Part shown: in pieces, positions 24,954 to 33,965 of the stretch
How the letters are laid out: the number at the start of each line of letters is the position of its first letter
Numbering within the stretch: the stretch's first letter is position 1
Assembly: GCA_963743705.1 (NCBI GenBank)
Contig: CAVUQS010000012.1
Span: 124,001-188,000 of the forward strand
DNA length: 64,000 nt
Source: PALSA-243 sp963743705
Lineage (GTDB): Bacteria; Acidobacteriota; Terriglobia; Bryobacterales; Bryobacteraceae
Direction of reading: 5' to 3'
The notes under the pieces: generated by a model
Told to the model about the DNA's origin: nothing
Seen by the model: the letters and a program-made list of their open reading frames with translations, nothing else
The model's database searches: none
Position numbers and translations under genes: made by a program

Positions 24954-26576
24954 CTAGCGGCCGCCGCGCCCGTTCGGGGGCGGCATCTGATCCTTGGGCA
25001 CACGCGGAATCATCTCGTCCAGGTTCGCCACGGTCCAGACCATCGACGCGATCTCCGTCGCAGCCTGTTTCACGTCTTCCGGCACGATGCGCTCATAGGT
25101 ATCGAGTTGCGTGTGCCACGTGAAGCTCTGATATTCGATCGGGTCCTGCTGCAGGCCGACGCCCGGCAAACCGGCGGCGTTGAAGTTGGTGCTGTCCGTT
25201 CCGCCGGTGGCGCGGCTCAGGGTTGCATTCGCCATGCCCGCCGACCAATCCTTGAACGGCGCCAGCGCCGCCGTGATGATGTTCGCGGCTTCCGCAGGCC
25301 CGAAAATACTGGCCCCGCGCACGTGTCCCGTGCCCGAATCGATATTGAAGTAACAATCGAGCTTCGCGTATTCCGGCTTCTGCTCTTCAAACGTGCCGAA
25401 ATGCGCTTTGACGTACGCCGCCGAGCCGAGCAGCCCTTCCTCTTCACCAGCCCACAGACCCACGCGGATGGTGCGCCGCGGCTTCAGGCCTAGCTGCTGA
25501 ATCAATCGCGCCGCTTCCAGCATCATCGTCGAGCCGATGCCGTTGTCGGTCGCGCCGGTGGCCGAATGCCACGAATCCAGGTGGCCGCCCAGCATGACGA
25601 TCTCATCCGCTTTGTCAGTGCCTGGGATCTCACCCACCACGTCATAGCTGGTCGCGCCCTTGGGGTAAGTCTCATTGACGATCGTGAACTCGAGCTTCAC
25701 CTCGTCCCCATCCGCCAACAAACGCTCAATGCGGCCGTAATCGTCGTTGCGCATGACTACCGTCGGGACGGCCTTCGCAATGTCGTAGGTCCGGTTCTGA
25801 AATGCGCGGATCAGGCCGTGATCCATCCCGGCATCGTTGACGCGCGTCAGCGCTCCCGCCGAAACCAGAAACTGATCGAACGCCTCGGTCACTTGCGCCC
25901 CCGTCATGCGATTCGGATCCGGAGTCGGCGGCGTTCCGCCACGTCCACCGCGCCCGCCCCGCCCGCCAAAGGCATCACCCTCTCCGCGCCGTAACGCGGG
26001 CGGATTGAAATTCACGGGCACCACTGCCGCCTTGCCCACCAGCACAATCTTGCCCTTCACTTTTGCTTTGAGAGCGGCGATGCCGGCGTTAAACTCGGCC
26101 TTCGTGGGCTGCTGGAATCGCGGCCCCGGAGCGCCTCCGCGCCCGGCGTTTTCGCCGGCGGGCATCTCCGGCCCGTGCGGAATCTCGACTTCGATAGCCT
26201 GCGCATTCACAGTGCCCTTGGTGGAAGGCGTCCAGCTCAGCACGCGGAACGTCAGGTCGCCGTGAATCGGCGTGACCATGTAGCCTTCCGCGCGTTTGTT
26301 GAGCCAACCCGGGTGACCGAAATCCCAAGGTTCAAGGTGTGCGTTCTTGAAACCCCATTCGGTCATCTGCTTCACGACCCAGTTTGCCGCAGCCTCGTAG
26401 TTCGGCGAACCCGTAAGCCGTGGGCCGTAACGATCGGTGAGCATATGGAGCGTATGCATCGTCTGCGAATGTTCCGCTTCTTCCGATTTGATGCGGGCAT
26501 AGGTAGGCTCGTCAATTTTGACCTGAGCCGTCAACGTGCCGGCGATAAGAAGGAAAGGCAACAGCTTTGCTTTCAT
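24954..26576 (-). CDS. M28 family zinc aminopeptidase, secreted
   Basis: 540 residues, signal peptide MKAKLLPFLLIAGTLTAQ. M28 peptidases remove residues from peptide N-termini in the periplasm. The two-zinc site is visible: VMLGGHLDSWHSATGATDNG (His and bridging Asp), LWAGEEEGLLGS (Glu catalytic base and zinc Glu) and FNIDSGTGH; the last His is in SFTWHTQLDTYER. An insertion of a PA-type domain lies around residues 100-330, with a Gly/Arg tract GRGGRGGRGG. Start at ATG 26576 (signal peptide follows); the frame extends upstream but only across the divergent MFS gene. The stop is 3 bases from the preceding dehydratase's end (convergent). Confidence 0.88.
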   Translation of the reverse strand: MKAKLLPFLLIAGTLTAQVKIDEPTYARIKSEEAEHSQTMHTLHMLTDRYGPRLTGSPNYEAAANWVVKQMTEWGFKNAHLEPWDFGHPGWLNKRAEGYMVTPIHGDLTFRVLSWTPSTKGTVNAQAIEVEIPHGPEMPAGENAGRGGAPGPRFQQPTKAEFNAGIAALKAKVKGKIVLVGKAAVVPVNFNPPALRRGEGDAFGGRGGRGGRGGTPPTPDPNRMTGAQVTEAFDQFLVSAGALTRVNDAGMDHGLIRAFQNRTYDIAKAVPTVVMRNDDYGRIERLLADGDEVKLEFTIVNETYPKGATSYDVVGEIPGTDKADEIVMLGGHLDSWHSATGATDNGIGSTMMLEAARLIQQLGLKPRRTIRVGLWAGEEEGLLGSAAYVKAHFGTFEEQKPEYAKLDCYFNIDSGTGHVRGASIFGPAEAANIITAALAPFKDWSAGMANATLSRATGGTDSTNFNAAGLPGVGLQQDPIEYQSFTWHTQLDTYERIVPEDVKQAATEIASMVWTVANLDEMIPRVPKDQMPPPNGRGGR

Positions 26577-26633
26577 ATTTTGAACATGTATACCATATGG
26601 CGCTACCAGCGGCTTCGATATACTCACCAAAGC

Positions 26634-27971
26634 ATGGCGTCCGGCGAAGCGGCGAGAACAGAACTCGGGGAACCTGTCGATGCCAGCCTCCGCTTCCGCA
26701 CGCGAAAACACGTCACCGCGCGGCTGATTCCGTTTCTGATCCTTATCTACTTCCTCGCTTATCTCGACCGGGCCAATGTGGGCGTGGCGAAACTCGGGAT
26801 GCAGCGCGACCTGCATTTCACCGACGCCGTCGTCGGTTTCGGCGCAGGCATTTTCTTCCTCGGCTACCTGTTGCTCGACATCCCCGGCAGCTTGATCGTG
26901 GAACGCTGGAGCGCTCGCAAATGGATCGCGCGCATCATGGTCTCCTGGGGCATCGTCGCGACGTTCACCGGCTTCCTGGGCATGCCGCTGTTCGGATCGA
27001 TCCATCCGGCGACGCAGTTCTACGGCATGCGCCTTTTGCTCGGGATCGCCGAAGCGGGCTTCTTCCCCGGCGTCATCGTCTATCTCTCGCACTGGTTCAT
27101 CGCGCAGGATCGCTCGCGCGCCAAAGCGTACTTCATGGTCACGCAGCCGGTCGCAGTGGCGCTGGGCATTCCGATTTCGCGGTGGATTCTCGATAATGTA
27201 TCGTGGGCGGGGCTTGCGGGATGGCGTTGGGTATTCATTCTCGAAGGCTTGCCGCCGGTGCTGATGGGCCTGGTGACGCTCTGGTATCTCACCGACCGTC
27301 CGCGCGACAGTAAGTGGCTGCCGAGCGATGAGAAGCAGTGGCTGATCGGCGAATTAAAAGCCGAGGAAGCGCGCAAAGCCTCCGCAGGCCGCGTGCGCGC
27401 GCTGGACGCGCTACGCAATCCGCAAACGTATCTGATGATCGGGATCTATTTTCTGATCGTCAACGGCAATCAATCGCTCATCTTTTTCCTGCCGTCGATT
27501 ACCGAAAGCATGACCGGCCTGCCTGCCCCGCTCCGGGCGTTCGCGGCTGCCCTGCCCTACGTGTGCAGCGCCATGGGTATCCTGCTCAACGGCATGTGGG
27601 CGCACCGCACCGGCGCGTTGCGGTGGCATACCGCCATCCCCATGCTCGCCACAGCGGTTTCGCTCGGCCTGTGCGTTCTGGCTGGCAGCCACGTCTGGCT
27701 CGCGATGGCTCTGTTTTGCGCCGCCGGGTTTACATCGCAAGCCTACCTTCCGGCTTTCTGGACGCTGCCGGCTACGATCCTCGGCAAGTCCGCCGCCGCG
27801 ACCGCTGTGGGCTTGATTTGCCTGGGCAACCTGGGCGGCTTCACCGGCCCTTGGCTCTTCGGCTACCTCAAAACCGTCACCGGAAGCTACAATGCGGGCC
27901 TGTGCGCTTTGGCCGGGTGCATGCTGCTCGCCGGCGTTCTCGCCATGCGCCTCCGCGTTCCGCGAACTTGA
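26634..27971 (+). CDS. MFS transporter, anion:cation symporter type
   Basis: 445 residues, 12 predicted membrane helices. The segment LIPFLILIYFLAYLDRANVG is the typical TM1 of the ACS family (TC 2.A.1.14), with DRANVG as its signature, and MRLLLGIAEAGFFPGVIVYL is the second family signature. These carriers import organic anions such as tartrate, gluconate, galactarate and phthalate with protons. It ends one base before the IlvD/EDD dehydratase, so the two are co-transcribed and the substrate is probably an aldonic or related acid. Divergent from the M28 gene across 57 bases. Confidence 0.88.
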   Translation: MASGEAARTELGEPVDASLRFRTRKHVTARLIPFLILIYFLAYLDRANVGVAKLGMQRDLHFTDAVVGFGAGIFFLGYLLLDIPGSLIVERWSARKWIARIMVSWGIVATFTGFLGMPLFGSIHPATQFYGMRLLLGIAEAGFFPGVIVYLSHWFIAQDRSRAKAYFMVTQPVAVALGIPISRWILDNVSWAGLAGWRWVFILEGLPPVLMGLVTLWYLTDRPRDSKWLPSDEKQWLIGELKAEEARKASAGRVRALDALRNPQTYLMIGIYFLIVNGNQSLIFFLPSITESMTGLPAPLRAFAAALPYVCSAMGILLNGMWAHRTGALRWHTAIPMLATAVSLGLCVLAGSHVWLAMALFCAAGFTSQAYLPAFWTLPATILGKSAAATAVGLICLGNLGGFTGPWLFGYLKTVTGSYNAGLCALAGCMLLAGVLAMRLRVPRT

Positions 27972-27972
27972 T

Positions 27973-29700
27973 ATGACAAGCGTGAAGAAACCCGAAGATC
28001 TCCGCAGTTACCGCTGGTTCGGTCCCGATTCCATGCGCGGCTTTAGCCATCGCTCGCGCATGCTGCAGATGGGCTTTCGCCGCGAAGATTTCACCGGCAA
28101 GCCAATCATCGCCATCGTCAACACTTGGAGCGAAATCAACCCCTGCCACGCCCATTTGCGTGAGCGCGCCGAAGCCGTGAAGCGCGGCGTATGGCAGGCT
28201 GGCGGCTTCCCAGTGGAGATTCCGGCGTTTTCGATTACCGAAACCTACATGAAGCCCAGCCCGATGCTCTATCGCAACCTGCTAGCGATGGATACGGAGG
28301 AAGCGCTGCATAGCCTGCCGGTGGATGGTGCGGTGCTCATGGGCGGCTGCGACAAAACCACTCCCGGGTTGCTGATGGGCGCGATCAGCGCCAATATTCC
28401 GGCGATCTATCTGCCGGCGGGCCCCATGCTGCGCGGCAACTGGAATGGCAAGCCGCTTGGGAGCGGCTCCGATCTTTGGAAATTCTGGACCGAACGCTGC
28501 GCCGGCGGCGTGAGCGACGAAGAATGGAACGCCATCGAGGCCGGAATCGCGCGCTCGCCCGGCTTCTGCATGACCATGGGCACCGCCTCGACCATGACGG
28601 CCGTGGCAGAAGCGCTTGGCATGACTCTGCCGGGAGCGTCGTCGATCCCCGCGCCCGATTCGAACCACACGCGCATGTCGCTCGAAAGCGGCCGTCGCGC
28701 GGTGGAGATGGTTTGGGAAGATCTGAAACCCTCCGAAATTCTCAGCATCGAGGCCTTCCACAATGCCATCGCTGTCGATATGGCGATCGGCGGTTCCACC
28801 AATGCGATCATTCACCTGGTCGCGCTGGCGCGGCGGCGCGGGCTCGATCTGCCGCTGAGCGTGTTCGACGATATCGCGCGGCATGTTCCCGTGTTGGCGA
28901 ATATTCGCCCTTCCGGCGCGTTTCTGATGGAAGATTTCTACTATGCCGGCGGCTTGCGCGCGCTGATGGCCGAGATCAAAGATCAACTGCATCTCGATTC
29001 GCGCACCGTCAATGGAAAGACGCTCGGCGAGAACCTGACCGGCGCCCAGATCGTGAACACCGAAGTGATTCGCGGCCGCGAGACGCCGCTCTTCGAGACC
29101 GCGGGCACCGCGATCCTCTATGGCACGCTTGCGCCCGACGGCGCCGTGATCAAGACCGCCGCGGCGGACCGCCGATTCTGGCAGCACACCGGCCCGGCGC
29201 TGGTGTTCGAGGACTACCGCGATCTGGACGCGCGGATTCATCGCGACGATCTCGACGTAACCGAGAATTCCGTGCTCATCCTGCGTAATGCCGGACCGCT
29301 CGGCGGCCCTGGAATGCCGGAATGGGGCATGCTTCCGATTCCGAAAAAGCTGCTGCCGCTGGGCGTGCGCGACATGGTGCGCATTTCGGACGCGCGGATG
29401 AGCGGCACATCGTATGGCACGTGCGTGCTGCATGTGTCCCCGGAAAGCTATGTGGGCGGCCCGCTGGCGTTAGTACAGGACGGTGACTCGGTTACGCTCG
29501 ACATCCCCAATCGCCGTCTCGATCTGAATGTTCCCGAAGCCGAACTGGAGCGGCGGCGGGCACAGTGGAAGCGGCCTGTACCGGCGGAGCAGCGCGGATA
29601 TTTGGCGCTTTACCGCGAGCGCGTCACGCAAGCCCACGAAGGCTGCGATTTCGACTTTCTGTCTTCGAGCGCGGTTCCCACAGAACCGGCGATTTTTTAG
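27973..29700 (+). CDS. IlvD/EDD family dehydratase, sugar-acid type
   Basis: 575 residues, Fe-S dehydratase. Motifs: SEINPCHAHLRERAEAVKRG (first cluster Cys), DGAVLMGGCDKTTPGLLMGA (second) and GFCMTMGTASTMTAVAEALG (third), then KTAAADRRFWQHTGPA and RISDARMSGTSYGTCVLHVS. Length and the lack of IlvD-specific N-terminal features favour pentonate/hexonate dehydratase (L-arabonate or D-xylonate type) over amino-acid biosynthesis. It converts an aldonic acid to a 2-keto-3-deoxy acid. It is directly downstream of the MFS carrier, fitting the uptake-then-dehydration route. Its stop overlaps that of the convergent beta-helix gene by 3 bases. Confidence 0.85.
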   Translation: MTSVKKPEDLRSYRWFGPDSMRGFSHRSRMLQMGFRREDFTGKPIIAIVNTWSEINPCHAHLRERAEAVKRGVWQAGGFPVEIPAFSITETYMKPSPMLYRNLLAMDTEEALHSLPVDGAVLMGGCDKTTPGLLMGAISANIPAIYLPAGPMLRGNWNGKPLGSGSDLWKFWTERCAGGVSDEEWNAIEAGIARSPGFCMTMGTASTMTAVAEALGMTLPGASSIPAPDSNHTRMSLESGRRAVEMVWEDLKPSEILSIEAFHNAIAVDMAIGGSTNAIIHLVALARRRGLDLPLSVFDDIARHVPVLANIRPSGAFLMEDFYYAGGLRALMAEIKDQLHLDSRTVNGKTLGENLTGAQIVNTEVIRGRETPLFETAGTAILYGTLAPDGAVIKTAAADRRFWQHTGPALVFEDYRDLDARIHRDDLDVTENSVLILRNAGPLGGPGMPEWGMLPIPKKLLPLGVRDMVRISDARMSGTSYGTCVLHVSPESYVGGPLALVQDGDSVTLDIPNRRLDLNVPEAELERRRAQWKRPVPAEQRGYLALYRERVTQAHEGCDFDFLSSSAVPTEPAIF

Positions 29701-32700
29701 TAATCGCTCGCCGGATTGAAGGTCTTCGTCGGAAACGCCGCGGGAATGGCCGGCGGTTTGATCACCGGATTGGTCCGTCCGGCCTGGTTCGGATCAAACA
29801 CGACGAAGCCCACTCCCGGCGACCCTTTCGGCAACGAGTAGTCGTCCGCAGGATAGGCGGGGTTGTTGAATCCCGGATTCTGCACGACGCTGTGGACGTC
29901 TTCTCCCACAGTCTGCTGCCATCCCGAAAACGTATAAAACGTCCACGTAGTCTTGTCGTCCGAACACGGGGCGTCCGGACCGAATCCCGGATTCGGCTGC
30001 ACATGGAAGGCTTTCGCATCGCCGGCGAACCCTCCATCGGTGCGCCAGTAGAGATTGGTACTGAAATCTTGAAACGCCGTGAACGGAAAGCCCGCGCTAT
30101 AAGAACATCCGCCCTGCACGCGAAACACCGGGGTAGACGTTGTGTCGCGGTCGAAGTAAAAAAGATTATTGGTTAAGACAAACGCTTGATTGGCGCTGAC
30201 CGGTACGGAGTAAACATAGGGACTGGAGTCGGCCGCCATCGCCAGCCGCGCGAACGCGAAAATGTTGTTCTTGATTGTATTCGCCCCGTTCGGCGCGGCT
30301 GGGCCATGTGGCGTATACACGGCAAATCCCGAAACGCGATAGACCAGATTGTTCTCCACGTCCACCAGACCCGTCTGGTTATCCATATAGATTCCGTGTC
30401 CGCCATACCCGTTGGCGTCCTGAATCGAGGAGTCAGTCACATCATGCACCTTGTTATTTAGAATCTTGTTACCCACTGGCGTGAATGCTTGATTGCCGCC
30501 TTCCACTCGTATGGAGCCGCCGTCGTTCATGATCCCTTGCAGAAGATCGTAAACATGATTGAAAGAGATCGTATTGTTGAATGCTCCGTTCCCGTTCGGC
30601 TTGGCGGTGTTACCGACATTTTGAGAAATTGAGATCGCGCAGTGGTAACCGTCATAGACATCGTTGTGCGTGTAGAGATTGTCATGCCCAACGCCTGAAC
30701 CGATACCGAACGCCGCTGGAATAATCCGCCCATAGCCCTCGATCACGTTGTTCTGCACCGTGATCGATTGCGGCACGTTAGCATCGCTATCCGTCGGCAG
30801 GCCTGGCTCTCCCGACGCGGATTCCATGCGTGCCCAGGTCGTAGAAAGCGCTGTTCTCCACCACAATATGAGACGTGACAACGTTGGGCCCGCTGGAAAC
30901 GCACCAGGCAGGCGACTGGGGCCCGGTACAGGAAATGATCTCGATCCCCGCGCCTGAAGTCTGAGTCACAATCCCGGAATCGAAAGTAAGATATTGCGAG
31001 TCCTGGAATGACACCGCGGCATCGATGCTAGGCTCCAATTCGGTGGACACATATCCGCCGGCCGGCAACGTGTAGTTATCGTGCGCGATGGTCAATCCCC
31101 GGAACGTCACGTACTCCACATTCGAGGCCACCAGCAACTGCGAGAGCTGAGGCACGATCACCGTGTCATTGTTCGGATTCTCCCCGCTGTTGGCCAGATA
31201 AGTCAGCGCCCAGGACGTCGTAGAATGGTCGAGAAACCACTGCCCCGGCTGCGCCAGCGCGTCTTCCACATTCTTCACCAGGTACCGGTTCCCCACGATG
31301 AAGCCGGTTTCAGTGGCGTTATTTTGCGGCTGGGCAGTCGGCCCCGTTAAGTAGACAATCTGGTTCGCCGTATCCACGCAGCTGACGCGCAGGATGGATG
31401 TCGAAAATTGCTCGAAGTCCAGCACCGTGATATCGCCCGTCAATGCCGGGTTGCCCGCCGCCTGTCCACAATGGTTATTTGCAGCCGGCGCCAGATTCTT
31501 CCATGACTTCGAGATCGGGTCTGCCGGGTTGTACTGGAAACGATCGAAGCATTCCCAGCCGCTGCCCGGAATGTAGACCGAGCAATTCGGATCCGGCGCC
31601 CCCGCCGGCGGAGCAGGCGCATTCAAATAGACCGTCGCCATGCTTCGGTAGTAAGCGCCTAGATAGCCGCCCAGACGTGGCCGCAGACGCCGCGCGCCGT
31701 TGTAAAACAGGCTCTCGAAATACTTTGTGGATGCGGGCAGCGTGGTCTTCCAGGTGTTCCCGCTCACGTTAGTCCAGTTTTGAACATGCACGCCGCCGCT
31801 AATGACCGGCGATTCGCCGGGATAATTCTGATACACAATCGGCGTGTTTGCCGAACCCGAATCCGCGGTGGTGAGCACTTCAGTTGCGGGCAGGAAGTAA
31901 GTCCCCGTGCGGAACTGTACATTCACCTGATTCAATCCAGACTTATTTATCCCTTGAACAACCGCACGTGCGCGGTCGAAAGTTGCAAAGGGTCCATCTG
32001 TATTTGTGGAATTGGGAGCCGCTAGACGCCCGCTCCACAGATCGTTGCCATTCGGCGCGACATAAAGCATCGCCTGTGTGGGCGGCGGCGCTGCGCCTTG
32101 CACGGTGATCAGCCCCACAGGTCCAACCTCCACGCCGTTGATCAGTGCAACCACAGCGTTGTCGCCGCTCGGAGCGCTGGACGGAACAACTACGTTGAGC
32201 TGAAACTGACCGGGCTCAGCCAACCCCGCGAATTGCACGACGGCGGGAAATCCGCCGATCGTCACCGACGGCGGCGGCGTCAAGTTTCCGGATTGCGCCA
32301 GGGACCCGCTGACAACTGGCGCGGAAGTCGATCCGAAACCGTTGGCGTATAGCGTCACGACTTCGCCCGGCTTCGCGGGCGTCGTCCGCCCCGAAACGAG
32401 GCTGGTTGGCCCCAGATAGCTGCCATCGGCGTGCGTCGCCGCAATGTAAGGTCCTCCGCCGAATACGAAAAAAGACGGTGAAAGAGGCTGCGCCTGCGCG
32501 GCGAACGGCGCGCTGATTGCGCCGTTGTGATTCACCACCACAGTGACCGTGCCGGGCATGGCATCCGGCGGCGTCAGAATATTGATCTGGGTTGGACTGA
32601 TGTAATAGACGTAAGCGCTCTTGCCGTTTACCGTAACGCCCACGTTATCCAGCGAAGTGGGGAGTTGGTTGTTGGCGAAGTCGGAGCCTTGCCAGACGCG

Positions 32701-32865
32701 CGTATCGTTGGCGCGAGAGAGATTTTGCCCCTTTACCTCGACCCACGTATTCGGGGCGATCACCGGGACTTCACCTTCGGCGTTCGCCACCAACGTGATT
32801 ACCGGAGTGTTCTGTGCCCAGACCAGTGGGGAGAGCAGCAGAAGCGCCGGCGCAAGAGACTTCAT
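29697..32865 (-). pseudogene. Secreted right-handed beta-helix protein with TIGR03437-like N-terminus, one frameshift
   Basis: Starts with signal peptide MKSLAPALLLLSPLVWAQ. Residues 30-250 are a Solibacter-type domain (GVTVNGKSAYVYYISPTQIN, TLYANGFGSTSAPVVSGSLA). The parallel beta-helix follows (LYVAPNGNDLWSGRLAAPNS, VEYVTFRGLTIAHDNYTLPA, NSAFYDLGTHGIRVG). Around 30820 the frame changes and the helix continues as PGLPTDSDANVPQSITVQNN to the stop at 29697. One base change gives about 1050 residues, typical of polysaccharide-acting beta-helix proteins, e.g. lyases. The break lies in a short G run, so a read error is quite possible. No catalytic residues could be placed. Confidence 0.78.
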
Positions 32866-32891
32866 CTCAAGCCCTTTCGTCGGATCGGGTT

Positions 32892-33179
32892 CTACTTCTT
32901 GTTGGCCGCTTCCGCCGCGAGTTTCAACTCGTTATTGACCTCGTCGAGAAGATTCTTGGCCTTTTGGGCGTGACCCTGCATATCCCATTCATTGGCCTGC
33001 TGCGCAGCGATGATCTTCTCGTACGCCTGCTGGCTCAGTCGTTGGGCGGCGGCGATATTGGGATGTCTACCAGCCGAAACGTTGCGCTTCGGGGCTTGGG
33101 CCATCGCCAGACCCCCCAGAAGCAGCAAGATCCCCATCAGCCCGCCAATTACGCAATTATTCTTCAGAAATAGCTTCAT
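32892..33179 (-). CDS. Small exported protein
   Basis: 95 residues from the ATG at 33179 (GGAGGA five bases upstream). Signal: LKNNCVIGGLMGILLLLGGL, cleaved near AMAQA. The mature part is about 65 residues, helical and charged (AAQRLSQQAYEKIIAAQQAN, KNLLDEVNNELKLAAEAANK), like small periplasmic helical proteins of Acidobacteria. Function unknown. It lies 26 bases upstream of the beta-helix gene in the same direction and may be co-transcribed with it. Confidence 0.7.
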   Translation of the reverse strand: MKLFLKNNCVIGGLMGILLLLGGLAMAQAPKRNVSAGRHPNIAAAQRLSQQAYEKIIAAQQANEWDMQGHAQKAKNLLDEVNNELKLAAEAANKK

Positions 33180-33279
33180 TGATATCCTCCGCAAGAATCT
33201 TCGGCGCTCACTTAGGCAGATTGTAAGGGTACGGGGTTTCCAGCAGGCCCCTCAATATTGCTAGTCTCGCGCGCCAGCC

Positions 33280-33906
33280 CTATCGCACCAGACGTTGGCG
33301 CAAAGCTTTGGCCACCGCCTCCGATTTGGAATGCACGTGCAGCTTGCCGTAGATGTTTTGCATATGGAAGTTGATGGTGCTGAAGCTGACGCGTAGCTCG
33401 GCTGCCGCGCTTTGGTAGTTGTGGCCTTCTACCAGCAGCTTGAGCAGGCGCAGTTCGTGTGGGGTCAGATCGTAGTCCACGCGTTCGGGAGGGCGAATCT
33501 CGCGAAAGAGGTGAAGTACTCGCCGCGCCACCTCAGGCGACATGGGCGCGCCGCCTCGCAGCGCCTCAACCAGACACTCCAGCAGCTTCAGCGGCGGAGT
33601 CTTCTTCAGCAGGTAGCCGCTGGCGCCGGCGCACAACGCCTGAAAAATTCGCTCGTCGTCCTCGTAGACCGTGAGCATCACCAGCGCCACCGTGGGATAC
33701 AGCTTACCCAAACGCGAAAGGCCGTCGATGCCCGACATGCCCGGCAGTCCGATGTCCACTAAGGCAACGTCCGGAACCTCGCTCCACGGACGCACCAGCG
33801 CGTCCTCCATGGAACCGAAGGCAAGTTGGCAACGATAGCCCTCACGGCCGTTGATGAGCGTCCTCAGCCCATCGCGAATCCGGCGGTCGTCTTCGATGAT
33901 GACCAC
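33280..33906 (-). CDS. NarL/LuxR-type response regulator
   Basis: 208 residues. The receiver domain starts VVIIEDDRRIRDGL (acidic pocket), has the phosphoacceptor Asp in PDVALVDIGLPGMSG, the Thr in VMLTVYEDDE and the Lys in SGYLLKKTPP. The LuxR-type HTH reads YDLTPHELRLLKLLVEGHNY with STINFHMQNIYGKLHVHSKS. GTG start at 33906; no in-frame ATG lies upstream. It follows the propeller sensor kinase by about 60 bases on the same strand and is its probable partner. Confidence 0.92.
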   Translation of the reverse strand: MVIIEDDRRIRDGLRTLINGREGYRCQLAFGSMEDALVRPWSEVPDVALVDIGLPGMSGIDGLSRLGKLYPTVALVMLTVYEDDERIFQALCAGASGYLLKKTPPLKLLECLVEALRGGAPMSPEVARRVLHLFREIRPPERVDYDLTPHELRLLKLLVEGHNYQSAAAELRVSFSTINFHMQNIYGKLHVHSKSEAVAKALRQRLVR

Positions 33907-33965
33907 GTTGACGGGGCGCCGGTCTCCGCCGCCGGTTCTGATACGTTGTTTCCCAAACTACCAGC

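Noticed and set aside
26577..27092. Upstream extension of the M28 peptidase frame
   Set aside because: It covers the divergent MFS gene; the signal peptide begins at 26576.
27973..29700. ilvD (dihydroxyacid dehydratase) of branched-chain amino acid synthesis
   Set aside because: Co-transcription with an organic-anion carrier and sugar-acid neighbours favours an aldonate dehydratase.
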